This document shows positions 24,606 to 31,277 of a stretch of DNA of 43,762 bases, piece after piece. A model generated the notes under the pieces. That model saw nothing but the letters and a program-made list of their open reading frames with translations, was not told where the DNA came from and made no database searches. The position numbers and the translations under genes are program-made. Within the stretch, counting starts at the first letter, position 1, and each line of letters opens with the position of its first letter. The stretch comes from JBKJML01 sp046596415 (GTDB lineage Bacteria; Actinomycetota; Thermoleophilia; Gaiellales; Gaiellaceae), in contig JBKJML010000141.1 in the NCBI GenBank assembly GCA_046596415.1, positions 1 to 43,762 on the forward strand, read 5' to 3'.

Positions 24606-25716
24606 CGTCGTCGACGCCGTCGTCGTCGGCGCCGGCGTGATCGGCCTCGCGGCCGCGCGCGAGCTGCGCGGACGCGGAGCGTCGGTGGTCGTCGTCGAGC
24701 GCACCGGGATCGGCTCCGGGCAGTCGGGGGTTCAGCCAGGCGGCGTCCGCCGCCAGTGGGGGACGGCGATCGGCTGTCGCCTCGCCGGCGAGGCGTTCGC
24801 GTTCTGGCAGGAGGCCGAGACGCGGCTCGAGAGCCCTGTCGCGCTCGACTTTCGCGAGTGCGGCTACCTCTTCGTCGCCCACTCGGAGCAGACCCTCGCT
24901 CGTTTGCGCGCGAACGTCGCAGTGCAGAACGCGGAGGGCGTGCCGTCGAGGATCGTCGATCCCGAGGAGGCGGCCCGGCTTGTTCCCGGCCTCGGCACGG
25001 AGACGCTCGTCGGTGCCGCCTGGTGCGGGGAGGACGGCTACTTCGACCGGCCGCAGTCCGTCGTCGAGGCGTTTGCCCGCGGTGCGGACGTGCGCCTCGG
25101 GGAGGTGACCGAGCTGCGTCCGGTCGCGAGCGGCTGGGAGGTCGTTTGGAGCTCGGGTGTCGTGGCCGCGGCCACCGTCGTCCTCGCCGCCGGGGCGGGC
25201 TCCGTCGCGCTCGCGGCCCCGCACGGGGTGCGCCTCCCGATCGAGCTCGAGGAGCGCCATCTCTTCCTGAGCGCACCGGTTGCGGAGCGCCTCGTCGAGC
25301 CGCTCGTCGTCTCGGCCGAGCGCAGCTTCGCGGCGAAGCACCTCGCCGACGGGCGCGTCCTCGCGAGCGACCTCGGCGCCAAGGGTGACGCGGCGGAGGG
25401 TGCGCCGCGCTGGCGAGCGCGCATCCGCGAGGGGATCCGCGAGCTGCTGCCCGTGCTCGAGTACGTCGACTTCCCGATCCTCGCGAGCGGTGCGTACGAC
25501 GTCACACCGGACCGCCAGCCGATCCTCGGCCCGCTGCCGGCGGTGGACGGCCTGCACGTGGCGGCCGGGTTCAGCGGGCACGGCTTCATGATCGCCCCGG
25601 CGGTCGCGCGGATCCTCGCCGACGCGGTCGAGGGGCGGCGCGACCCGGTGCTCGACGTGCTCGATCTCGCGCGCTTCGAGGCGGGTCGGCTCGTGCCCGA
25701 GCCTCAGGTCGTCTGA
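24595..25716 (+). CDS. FAD-dependent oxidoreductase, DAO family
   Basis: Sarcosine-oxidase/D-amino-acid-oxidase type flavoprotein (about 373 aa). DAVVVGAGVIGLAAARELRGRG is the FAD-binding start, the segment GSGQSGVQPGGVRRQWG resembles the covalent-flavin or near-flavin region of sarcosine oxidase beta proteins, and DVTPDRQPILGPLP closes the flavin site. The only standard start upstream of the FAD motif is GTG 24442, deep inside the cupin gene, and the first one downstream would cut the motif. GGAG at 24587-24590 precedes ATC 24595, my best start. The gene's tail overlaps the convergent Rid-family gene by 13 nt. It is a third amine-oxidising flavoenzyme in the island. Confidence 0.88.
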   Translation: MGADVVDAVVVGAGVIGLAAARELRGRGASVVVVERTGIGSGQSGVQPGGVRRQWGTAIGCRLAGEAFAFWQEAETRLESPVALDFRECGYLFVAHSEQTLARLRANVAVQNAEGVPSRIVDPEEAARLVPGLGTETLVGAAWCGEDGYFDRPQSVVEAFARGADVRLGEVTELRPVASGWEVVWSSGVVAAATVVLAAGAGSVALAAPHGVRLPIELEERHLFLSAPVAERLVEPLVVSAERSFAAKHLADGRVLASDLGAKGDAAEGAPRWRARIREGIRELLPVLEYVDFPILASGAYDVTPDRQPILGPLPAVDGLHVAAGFSGHGFMIAPAVARILADAVEGRRDPVLDVLDLARFEAGRLVPEPQVV

Positions 25717-26099
25717 GCGACGATCGCGTCGAGCTCGACCTCGACGAGGACGTCGGGGATGAAGCCGCCGACGAAGTAGGTCGTGTTCGCAGGGCGGATG
25801 TCCGCGAAGACCTCCCCGTGCGCGCGCACCGCGCCCTCCCAGTCCGCCCCGGGAGCGAGGAGGAGCCGTGTGCGGAGGACGTCCTCGGGGCCGGCTCCGA
25901 GCTTCTCCGCGGCGGCGAGGGCCTTGCGGAGGGCGAAGAGCGTCTGCCCGTAGGCGTCGCCGGGATGGACGGGGCCGTCCGCGTCGATCGGCGCCGTGCC
26001 GCTGACCGCGACGTGCGCGCCCATCCGGACCGCCCGCGAGTAGCCCGCGAGCTCCTCGAACCGGCTGCCCTCGCCGTAGGTCTGGCGCCGGTCGGCCAC
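25704..26099 (-). CDS. Rid family (YjgF/YER057c/UK114) protein
   Basis: A 131-aa trimer-type Rid protein: VAVSGTAPIDADG, ALAAAEKLGAGPEDVLRTRLLLA and VLVEVELDAIVAQ fit the family. RidA deaminates imines released by amino-acid oxidases and dehydratases, which suits the neighbouring flavin oxidases. However, the active-site Arg of RidA (PARS-like motif) reads RPANTTYF here, with Asn in place of Arg, as in Rid subfamilies without imine deaminase activity. The GTG start has TAAACT 7 nt upstream and no ribosome-binding site, so a leaderless mRNA is likely. Confidence 0.88.
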   Translation of the reverse strand: MADRRQTYGEGSRFEELAGYSRAVRMGAHVAVSGTAPIDADGPVHPGDAYGQTLFALRKALAAAEKLGAGPEDVLRTRLLLAPGADWEGAVRAHGEVFADIRPANTTYFVGGFIPDVLVEVELDAIVAQTT

Positions 26100-26106
26100 G
26101 AGCGTC

Positions 26107-26116
26107 AGTTTATGCT
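26107..26116. promoter_or_regulatory. overlapping divergent -10 boxes for leaderless transcripts
   Basis: On the plus strand TATGCT (26111-26116) lies 6 nt before GTG 26123. On the minus strand TAAACT (26112-26107) lies 7 nt before GTG 26099. Both fit the actinobacterial TANNNT -10 and put the transcription start at or next to the start codon. The two boxes share two bases, so polymerases would compete. Confidence 0.55.
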
Positions 26117-26122
26117 CGCCCG

Positions 26123-26437
26123 GTGACCGAGATGCAGCTCTACGACGTCCGCGTCACCGTCGAGCGGATCGAGGGCCGGTCGGTCTGCGGGCTCGCGGTG
26201 GGGGACTGGTTCGAGGTGACCGAGTCGAGCCGGGTCCGGATTCCGGCGGGGAAGCACTTCTGCCTGTTCGCGATCCAGGCGGTGCTGCCGCTCCTCCCGG
26301 CGAAGATGCGGCGCCTCCCGGCCGAGGACTGGCTCGAGCGCGACAACCTCGTCTGCTGCCCCGATCCCGACGAGGGGCTCGTGATGCGGATCGAGCGGAT
26401 CGGCGAGCGCACGCTCCGCACCGAGGACCTTACGTAG
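26123..26437 (+). CDS. TIGR04076 family protein
   Basis: A 104-aa protein matching the TIGR04076 pattern: an N-terminal YDVRVTVERIEG strand, CGLAVGDWFEV, the middle FAIQAVLPLLPAKMRRLPAEDWLE, and the CCPDP motif near the end. The family has no established activity. Conserved Cys residues suggest metal or cofactor binding. It is often found near radical or aldehyde metabolism genes, but I cannot assign a role here. GTG 26123 seems leaderless. Its stop shares a base with the GTG of the LLM gene, so the two are co-expressed. Confidence 0.82.
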   Translation: MTEMQLYDVRVTVERIEGRSVCGLAVGDWFEVTESSRVRIPAGKHFCLFAIQAVLPLLPAKMRRLPAEDWLERDNLVCCPDPDEGLVMRIERIGERTLRTEDLT

Positions 26438-27342
26438 TGCGAGAGCTCGGGCTCGGGCTCTTGTCCGACCAGGAGCCCGCCGACTACGAGACGATCGCGC
26501 GCCGGGCCGAGGAGGCCGGAGTCGACGTGCTCTCAGTCTTCCACGACCTGCTCTACCAGCCGGCGATCGGGCCGCTCCTGCTGATGGCGCGGGTGACCGA
26601 GCGCGTCCGCCTCGGGCCGGCCGCGCTCAACCCCTTCACGCTGCACCCCTACGAGATCGCCGGCCAGACCGCCCTCCTCGACCGCCTCTCCGGCGGCCGC
26701 GCCTACGTCGGGCTCGTCAAGGGCGCCTGGCTCGATCTGCTCGGGCTCGAGGAGGAGCGGCCTCTGACGGCGCTGCGCGAGGCGGTCGAGATCGTGACCA
26801 AGCTCCTCGCGGGCGACCCGAGCGGCGTCGAGGGGGAGCGTTTCCGGCTCGAGCCGGGGGCGATGCTCGCCTACGAGCGCGAGCGGCTGCGGGTGCCGCT
26901 CCTGATCGGCACCTGGGGTCGGCGCACGGCGGCGTGGGCGGGCACCGTCGCCGACGAGGTGAAGCTCGGCGGCTCCGCCAACCCGGATCTGATTCCGGTG
27001 CTGCGCGAGTGGCTCGGCAGCCCCGACGTCGGGATTGTCGTTGGCTGCGTCACGGTCGTCGACGAGGACGGGGCGTGGGCGCGCGAGCGCGCCCGGGCGG
27101 CGGTCGCCCCGTACCTGGACGTCGTCGCGAAGCTCGACCCGACGCTCGAGCTTGCGCCCGGGCAGGAGCCGCCGCTCGACCGCTTCGCGATCGCCGGGAC
27201 GCCGGAGGAGGTGGCGGCACGCGTCGAGGAGCTCTGGGCGGCCGGCGCCGCCCGGGTCGAGCTGGGAACGCCGCAGGGGCGGACGACGCGCGCGGGCGTC
27301 GAGCTGATCTGCAGCCGCGTGCTGCCCCTGCTCCGCCGCTGA
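26437..27342 (+). CDS. LLM class F420/flavin-dependent oxidoreductase
   Basis: A 301-aa luciferase-like TIM-barrel protein, closer to the methylene-tetrahydromethanopterin-reductase-like, F420-using branch than the LLM gene at 22080. RRAEEAGVDVLSVFHDLLYQPA, ERVRLGPAALNPFTLHPYEIAGQTALLDRLSGGRAYVGLVKGAW and PLLIGTWGRRTAAWAGTVADEVKLGG are recognisable. It starts at GTG 26437 with one base of overlap with the upstream stop. A bidirectional terminator follows. Confidence 0.88.
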   Translation: MRELGLGLLSDQEPADYETIARRAEEAGVDVLSVFHDLLYQPAIGPLLLMARVTERVRLGPAALNPFTLHPYEIAGQTALLDRLSGGRAYVGLVKGAWLDLLGLEEERPLTALREAVEIVTKLLAGDPSGVEGERFRLEPGAMLAYERERLRVPLLIGTWGRRTAAWAGTVADEVKLGGSANPDLIPVLREWLGSPDVGIVVGCVTVVDEDGAWARERARAAVAPYLDVVAKLDPTLELAPGQEPPLDRFAIAGTPEEVAARVEELWAAGAARVELGTPQGRTTRAGVELICSRVLPLLRR

Positions 27343-27346
27343 GCTG

Positions 27347-27383
27347 GTGCCGGTGGGCGACGTTCTGCGCCGCCCACCGGCAC
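27347..27383. terminator. bidirectional terminator hairpin
   Basis: GTGCCGGTGGGCG (27347-27359) and CGCCCACCGGCAC (27371-27383) form a perfect 13-bp stem with an 11-nt loop. It lies exactly between two convergent genes. No long T-run is present, as is common in GC-rich actinobacteria. Confidence 0.8.
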
Positions 27384-27390
27384 TCGCTCC

Positions 27391-29064
27391 CTACTTGATC
27401 GTCACGGGCGCGAACGACTCGTTCGTCGTCGGGCTCGGCACGTAGCCCTTGACATTCGCGGTGAACGCCAGCGCCGACTTCGAGTGCGCGTAGGGGATCC
27501 CGGGGAGGTACTCCATGATCGTCCGGTTGATCGCCTGGTACATGGTCTTGCGCTTCTCGACGTTCGGCTCGAGCTCAGCCTCGTCGAGCGCCTTCGTCAG
27601 CGCCGGGTTCTTGAAGCCCCATTGCGGCTTCTCGCCCTGGAAGAAGATGCCGATGAAGTTGTCGGCGTCGGCGTAGTCACCGGTTTGGCCGAGGAAGTTC
27701 AGTGCGCCCCCCTTGCCCTGGAGGACACGGCCGAGGTAGTCGGGGCTCCACGGAGCCGAGTGCGGAACGACCTTGAAGCCGGACTCGTTCAGGCTGGCCG
27801 CGAAGGCCTCGAAGTTCCGCTTCGGGTCGGGCATGTACGGCCGCGACACATCCGTCGGGTACCAGAAGTCCACCGTGAGCGGGAGCGTGACGCCCGCCTT
27901 CTGGAGGAGCTCCTTCGCCTTCGCCGGGTCGTACGTGTACTCGGTGACGTCATCGGCGTAGCCCGAGAGCGTCGGCGGCATGAACTCCTTCGCCACCACG
28001 CCGCGGCCGGCGTAGAACGAGTCGACGATCTTCTGGCGGTCGAGTCCGTAGGCGACGGCCTGCCGCACCTCGAGCTTGTCGAACGGCTTCACCTTCTGAT
28101 TGATCGTGATGTAGGCGATGTTGAACGCCGGGCGCTCGAGCACCTGGAGTTTCGAGTCGCCCTTGACCGTCGGCACGTCCTGCGGCTCGACGAGGTCGTA
28201 GCCCTGGATCTCACCGGTCTGGAGGGCCTGGAGGCGCGCTGCGTTGTCGTTGATCGGGCGGATGATCAGCTTGTCGAGCTTGGCCTTCTCGCCCCAGTAG
28301 TCCTCGTTGCGGACGAGGACGAGCTTGTCGCCCCGCGTCCACGACTCGAGCTTGAACGCGCCGGTCCCGACCGGGTGCTCGGTTCCGAACGTGCCGGTGG
28401 GATGGAAGCCGGTGTCGTCGGTCGTGCCCGCGTCGGCTTCGTAGTCGATGAGCGCCTTCGGGCTCGCCATCGCGAACGGGGCGAGCGTCAGGGCGCCGAG
28501 CACGGAGGCTGACGGGCGCGTGAAGTTCAGTTTCACGGTCGTTTCGTCGGTCGCCTCGCAGCTGGCGAAGAGGCTCTGGCCGAGCGCCTCGTTCTCCTTG
28601 GTGTTCTGGGCGTATCCGCCGAACGTGACCTGCCAGTAGTACGACGCCGAGGCACTCTGGGCCGCACCCTCGAAGTTGTACCAGCGGTTGAAGTTAGCGC
28701 AGACGGCCTCGGAATTGAAGGGCTCGCCGTCCGTGAACTTGACGCCGGCGTGGAGCTTGAACGTGATCGCCTTGGCGTCCGTCGCCACCTCCCAACTCTC
28801 GGCAAGGCTCGGCACGACCTCCGTGCCGCCGGGCTTGAGGTTGACGAGCGTCTCGAAGATCTGCGACGCGGGTCGGATCGACTCGCCGTCGCTCGCGAGA
28901 GCGGGATCGAGCGAGACAGGATCGGCGGCGCCCGCGAAGACAAGCGTGCCCCCCGCTGCGCCTCCGGCCGTCCCGGCAGCCTTGTCCTTGCCGCCGCACC
29001 CGGCCGCCACGGCGAGCGCGACTACGACGAGGGCTAGCCCCGGAGGACGCCACGTCATGTTCAT
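27391..29064 (-). CDS. peptide/nickel-type ABC transporter substrate-binding lipoprotein
   Basis: SBP_bac_5 family protein (557 aa). The signal peptide ends at lipobox AAGC with Cys 23. The mature domain has LVFAGAADPVSLDPALASDGESIRPASQIFETLV, SWEVATDAKAITFKLHAGVKFTDGEPF and RQAVAYGLDRQKIVDSFYAG, the usual oligopeptide-binding blocks. ATG 29064 follows AAAGGAGA at good spacing; a longer reading upstream is not supported. No permease or ATPase is adjacent, so it must borrow transport parts from elsewhere or act alone. Peptides or opine-like compounds are likely ligands. The promoter region carries the operator shared with 11376-11395. Confidence 0.93.
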   Translation of the reverse strand: MNMTWRPPGLALVVVALAVAAGCGGKDKAAGTAGGAAGGTLVFAGAADPVSLDPALASDGESIRPASQIFETLVNLKPGGTEVVPSLAESWEVATDAKAITFKLHAGVKFTDGEPFNSEAVCANFNRWYNFEGAAQSASASYYWQVTFGGYAQNTKENEALGQSLFASCEATDETTVKLNFTRPSASVLGALTLAPFAMASPKALIDYEADAGTTDDTGFHPTGTFGTEHPVGTGAFKLESWTRGDKLVLVRNEDYWGEKAKLDKLIIRPINDNAARLQALQTGEIQGYDLVEPQDVPTVKGDSKLQVLERPAFNIAYITINQKVKPFDKLEVRQAVAYGLDRQKIVDSFYAGRGVVAKEFMPPTLSGYADDVTEYTYDPAKAKELLQKAGVTLPLTVDFWYPTDVSRPYMPDPKRNFEAFAASLNESGFKVVPHSAPWSPDYLGRVLQGKGGALNFLGQTGDYADADNFIGIFFQGEKPQWGFKNPALTKALDEAELEPNVEKRKTMYQAINRTIMEYLPGIPYAHSKSALAFTANVKGYVPSPTTNESFAPVTIK

Positions 29065-29102
29065 GATGTCTCCTTTTCGCTGGGCCGGTCCGGCCTGGGG
29101 CG

Positions 29103-29131
29103 AGTATCTCGTCCCGCCCAGCACGAGGCAA
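29103..29131 (-). promoter_or_regulatory. promoter of the peptide-binding lipoprotein gene
   Basis: Read on the minus strand, TTGCCT (29131-29126) and GATACT (29108-29103) are 17 nt apart, 4/6 matches each. The palindromic operator ends just upstream of the -35, a position that suits an activator. Confidence 0.45.
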
Positions 29132-29134
29132 GCA

Positions 29135-29154
29135 ACGCGTACAATCGTGCGCAT
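29135..29154. promoter_or_regulatory. second copy of the palindromic operator
   Basis: On the minus strand this reads ATGCGCACGATTGTACGCGT, matching the operator at 11376 in 17 of 20 positions. A 15-nt block GTGCGCATCGCGAAC is identical on the plus strand at 29147-29161 and 11388-11402. It lies between the divergent binding-protein and SnoaL-like genes and could control both. Confidence 0.55.
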
Positions 29155-29177
29155 CGCGAACATCACCAAGGAGCCCC

Positions 29178-29642
29178 ATGGACCTCGCCGCCAGAGTTCG
29201 AGAGCTCGACGATCGCCTTGCGATCACTGATCTGATCCACGCCTACTGCGACCACTTCGACCGAAACGAGCCCGAGGCGGTCGCTGCGCTGTTCACGGCG
29301 GAAGCGACCGTCGACTACGGCCCCGAGGCGACGACGATCGTCGGGGCGGACGCGATTGCTTCGACGATCGCGGTCGGGCTGAAGCAGACGTTCGCCGCGA
29401 CGAGCCACCATGTCTCCAACATTCGGATCTCGTTCGAGGGCCCCGACGCGGCGCTCGGCGTCACCTACCTCTATGCATGGCACCGCTACGTCGACGGCTC
29501 GCCGGATGGGGAGCTCTGGGGCCGCTACCGCCACCGCTTCGAACGCACCGTCGCCGGCTGGCGGATTGCGCGGCTCGTGCTCGAGGCGACCGGCACGGTC
29601 GCCTTCCACCGGGCGACGATGCACCCGATCGGCCGCCGCTAG
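29178..29642 (+). CDS. SnoaL-like/NTF2-fold protein
   Basis: A 154-aa cone-fold protein of the SnoaL_4 type: LDDRLAITDLIHAYCDHFDRNEPEAVAALFTAEATVDYG, then GADAIASTIAV and HHVSNIRISFEG, ending with W-R-I in TVAGWRIARLVLEATG. Members are dehydratases, isomerases or small ligand binders. AAGGAG precedes ATG 29178. It is divergent from the peptide-binding lipoprotein gene, with the shared operator between them, which suggests it belongs to the same regulon. Confidence 0.88.
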   Translation: MDLAARVRELDDRLAITDLIHAYCDHFDRNEPEAVAALFTAEATVDYGPEATTIVGADAIASTIAVGLKQTFAATSHHVSNIRISFEGPDAALGVTYLYAWHRYVDGSPDGELWGRYRHRFERTVAGWRIARLVLEATGTVAFHRATMHPIGRR

Positions 29643-29646
29643 GCGA

Positions 29647-29671
29647 TGGGCCGTGCTGGGCTCGAACCAGC
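29647..29671 (-). pseudogene. tRNA 3' fragment (T-arm, acceptor strand, discriminator)
   Basis: On the minus strand GCTGG-TTCGAGC-CCAGC forms a perfect 5-7-5 T-arm, followed by seven bases ACGGCCC and A as discriminator. No matching GGGCCGT acceptor strand lies upstream, so this is only the 3' end of a tRNA. Such fragments are left by integrase-mediated insertion or deletion at tRNA genes. Confidence 0.6.
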
Positions 29672-29787
29672 TTGACAACAGATGCCGACGGGCTTTGTCG
29701 TCAGGGAACAGGTCACGTCATTCTGCAATGAGTTCTAAGAAGCGCCCCGGTGCCGCGAGCGTGACTTCCTTTTGCTCTAGGTGGTGC

Positions 29788-29827
29788 AGGTCGGGGGCGC
29801 GGGATCTTTCGCGCCCCCGACCTTTCC
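29788..29827. terminator. strong bidirectional terminator
   Basis: AGGTCGGGGGCGCG (29788-29801) pairs perfectly with CGCGCCCCCGACCT (29810-29823), with an 8-nt loop and TTCC after the stem. It is located between the convergent SnoaL-like and ice-binding protein genes. Confidence 0.85.
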
Positions 29828-29862
29828 TTCGCCTAGCGGGCGTTCATCATCGTTGGTTCCCG

Positions 29863-30615
29863 TCAGGAAGGAGCAATCGAGCTGCCACCGAGCGGGCATC
29901 CGGTGACGGTGCCACCCGTGATCGTCGCAGCGAGTTTCGCAAGGACATCACCGTTGAAGGTTCCCCGAGTGAGGGTGGTGGCCGCACCGGCAAGAGTCGT
30001 TCCCACGAACGTCGAATCCGTCAGCGTCACGGCGTCCGCGACCCACCAGTACACGCTGCTGCAAGCCGGCGTGGCACCGTCGCTCCTGATCACCGAGAAG
30101 TTGGTGCCCGTCAAAGCGCCGACTCCTAGGGTTCCGATCTTGAAGATCCAGGTGCCGTCCGTGGGCCCGTCGAGCGTCAACACACCGCCCGTCGTGGTGG
30201 CCGCCGCCTCGAAGCAATAGATGCCAGGGGGAAGCGTCTGACCAGCGAGTGTCGTCAATGTGGAGTCGCACTGCAGCGCCTTGAAGGCGTCGTAGGCAAC
30301 GCCGAAGTCGTTCTGGGCCTGCGCCGCTACCGTGTCCCCGGCGTTGATAGTCCCGATCACCGGACAACTGTTCTGCGTGATAGCGGTGCCGGGGTACACG
30401 CCGACATTTCCGGTGACAGTGGCGTCGGTGCAGGTCACCTCCGTGCCGGCGAGGACAGCGAAGCTTCCCGCTGCACCCAGCGAGGGAGTGGACATCGGGG
30501 CATCCGAGGCGAGCGCCAGGGCGGACGCCGGAATCAGCGCAACGACGACTACCGACATGACCAGCGAAAACAGAACACCGTTTCGTGAACGGCGCAGATC
30601 GCGTAGCACACTCAA
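29863..30615 (-). CDS. ice-binding family protein (DUF3494), secreted
   Basis: About 250 aa. A basic N-terminus (RDLRRSRNG) and a hydrophobic signal segment (VLFSLVMSVVVVALIPASALALA) precede a DUF3494 beta-solenoid domain: LGAAGSFAVLAGTEVTCTDATVTGNVGVYPGTAI, then AQNDFGVAYDAF, and Thr/Gly-rich repeats to the end. DUF3494 proteins bind ice or act as adhesins on cold-active bacteria and algae. TTG 30615 is preferred because AGGAAGG lies 6 nt upstream. GTG 30642 is the longer option. Lower GC and Thr-rich composition than its neighbours, and its position between tRNA remnants, suggest transfer. Confidence 0.85.
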   Translation of the reverse strand: MSVLRDLRRSRNGVLFSLVMSVVVVALIPASALALASDAPMSTPSLGAAGSFAVLAGTEVTCTDATVTGNVGVYPGTAITQNSCPVIGTINAGDTVAAQAQNDFGVAYDAFKALQCDSTLTTLAGQTLPPGIYCFEAAATTTGGVLTLDGPTDGTWIFKIGTLGVGALTGTNFSVIRSDGATPACSSVYWWVADAVTLTDSTFVGTTLAGAATTLTRGTFNGDVLAKLAATITGGTVTGCPLGGSSIAPS

Positions 30616-30703
30616 GAGGAACCTTCCTACTGGAGTCGGCACCGACGAGTCGTCGGCTGCCGCAGAACCGAGTAATCCGTAGTTCGCATCTACCAGTCAC
30701 AAC

Positions 30704-30729
30704 AGATACTTTCACTTGTTCAAGTATCT
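30704..30729. repeat. inverted repeat upstream of the ice-binding protein gene
   Basis: AGATACTT (30704-30711) and AAGTATCT (30722-30729) are perfect arms around 10 nt. Within and around the spacer, ACTTG-TT-CAAGT forms a second palindrome. It is AT-rich against a GC-rich background and about 90 nt upstream of the ice-binding gene's start, so it could be an operator. Confidence 0.5.
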
Positions 30730-30927
30730 AAACGTCACGCTCGGAACGTGCCTGCAATGCCGGTCGAGCCGGCGAGCACTAGGCGCGCTTTCTCCCCGCC
30801 GCCGACGAACGTGCGCTTGGGCTTCTACACGAATTCGGCTCAGCGCCGGATGGCTGTGAAATTGACGCGGCTGCGGATGCCGAACGATCACGTCGAGAGA
30901 CAGACCCGTCTGTGCACAGGGCGATAT

Positions 30928-30973
30928 AGAGCGGGAGCGACGGGACTCGAACCCGCGACCTCCGGCGTGACAG
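30928..30973 (-). repeat. att-like duplicate of the tRNA-Asp 3' part
   Basis: These 46 bases are identical to 34575-34620, that is, the anticodon loop through the 3' end of tRNA-Asp plus four flanking bases. Identity stops at the anticodon loop, a known crossover site of tyrosine integrases. With the intact tRNA it brackets about 3.65 kb. Confidence 0.8.
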
Positions 30974-31123
30974 TTACGTGCTGCGGGTTACCGTTGGTGT
31001 TCGTTGGTCGCCGTTAGTCGCGCTGTGCGCGGCTTCCGCGCGGCGGCTCTTGTCGTTGGTCGCCACGGGTTGCCGCCGCTGCGTTCCAGAATCGTTCCAA
31101 AAGCCGGTCGCGCCCTCGACGTG
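30974..31123 (-). pseudogene. possible integrase C-terminal remnant
   Basis: A 49-codon open frame on the minus strand runs from a stop at 31124-31126 to a TAA that directly abuts the att-like repeat. It contains FWNDSGT followed by a Thr/Arg-rich tail. Integrase genes often end right next to their att site, but no catalytic residues (the R-H-R-Y set) remain, so the identification rests on position and a weak resemblance only. Confidence 0.25.
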
Positions 31124-31132
31124 CTAGCGGTG

Positions 31133-31201
31133 GGGATGCTTCTATGAGTGGCAAGTGCTCGAGGCAACCTCACTACCACTTGACACTCATAGAAGCATCC
31201 C
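31133..31201. repeat. 25-bp near-perfect inverted repeat
   Basis: The arms are 31133-31157 and 31177-31201, with 24 of 25 positions paired (mismatch at 31151/31183) around a 19-nt centre. The core is GATGCTTCTATGAGTG. It would form a very stable hairpin or serve as a recombinase or regulator site in front of the cyclase gene. Confidence 0.8.
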
Positions 31202-31277
31202 TGGTCTCAGAGAGAAGAGGCGGCGCCTAATCCGTCGCCGGCTGGTCGGGCGGGCGGTGGCGAGCGACAATGCGTGG

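Larger units (their letters stand above)
30643..31277. other. gene-free stretch with att-like repeat, possible integrase tail and large inverted repeat
   Basis: No convincing protein gene is visible in these 635 bases. From left to right it holds an inverted repeat at 30704-30729, unremarkable sequence to about 30927, a copy of the tRNA-Asp 3' part, a short open frame on the minus strand that may be an integrase C-terminal tail, and a 25-bp inverted repeat at 31133-31201. Confidence 0.6.

Noticed and set aside
29640..29760. Complete tRNA gene on the minus strand
   Set aside because: Only the T-arm and acceptor 3' strand are present. No D-arm, anticodon arm or 5' acceptor could be found.
31002..31064. 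Two copies of CGTTGGTCGCC, considered as a CRISPR-like or iteron repeat
   Set aside because: Only two short copies (31002-31012, 31054-31064), no regular spacers and no cas genes nearby.
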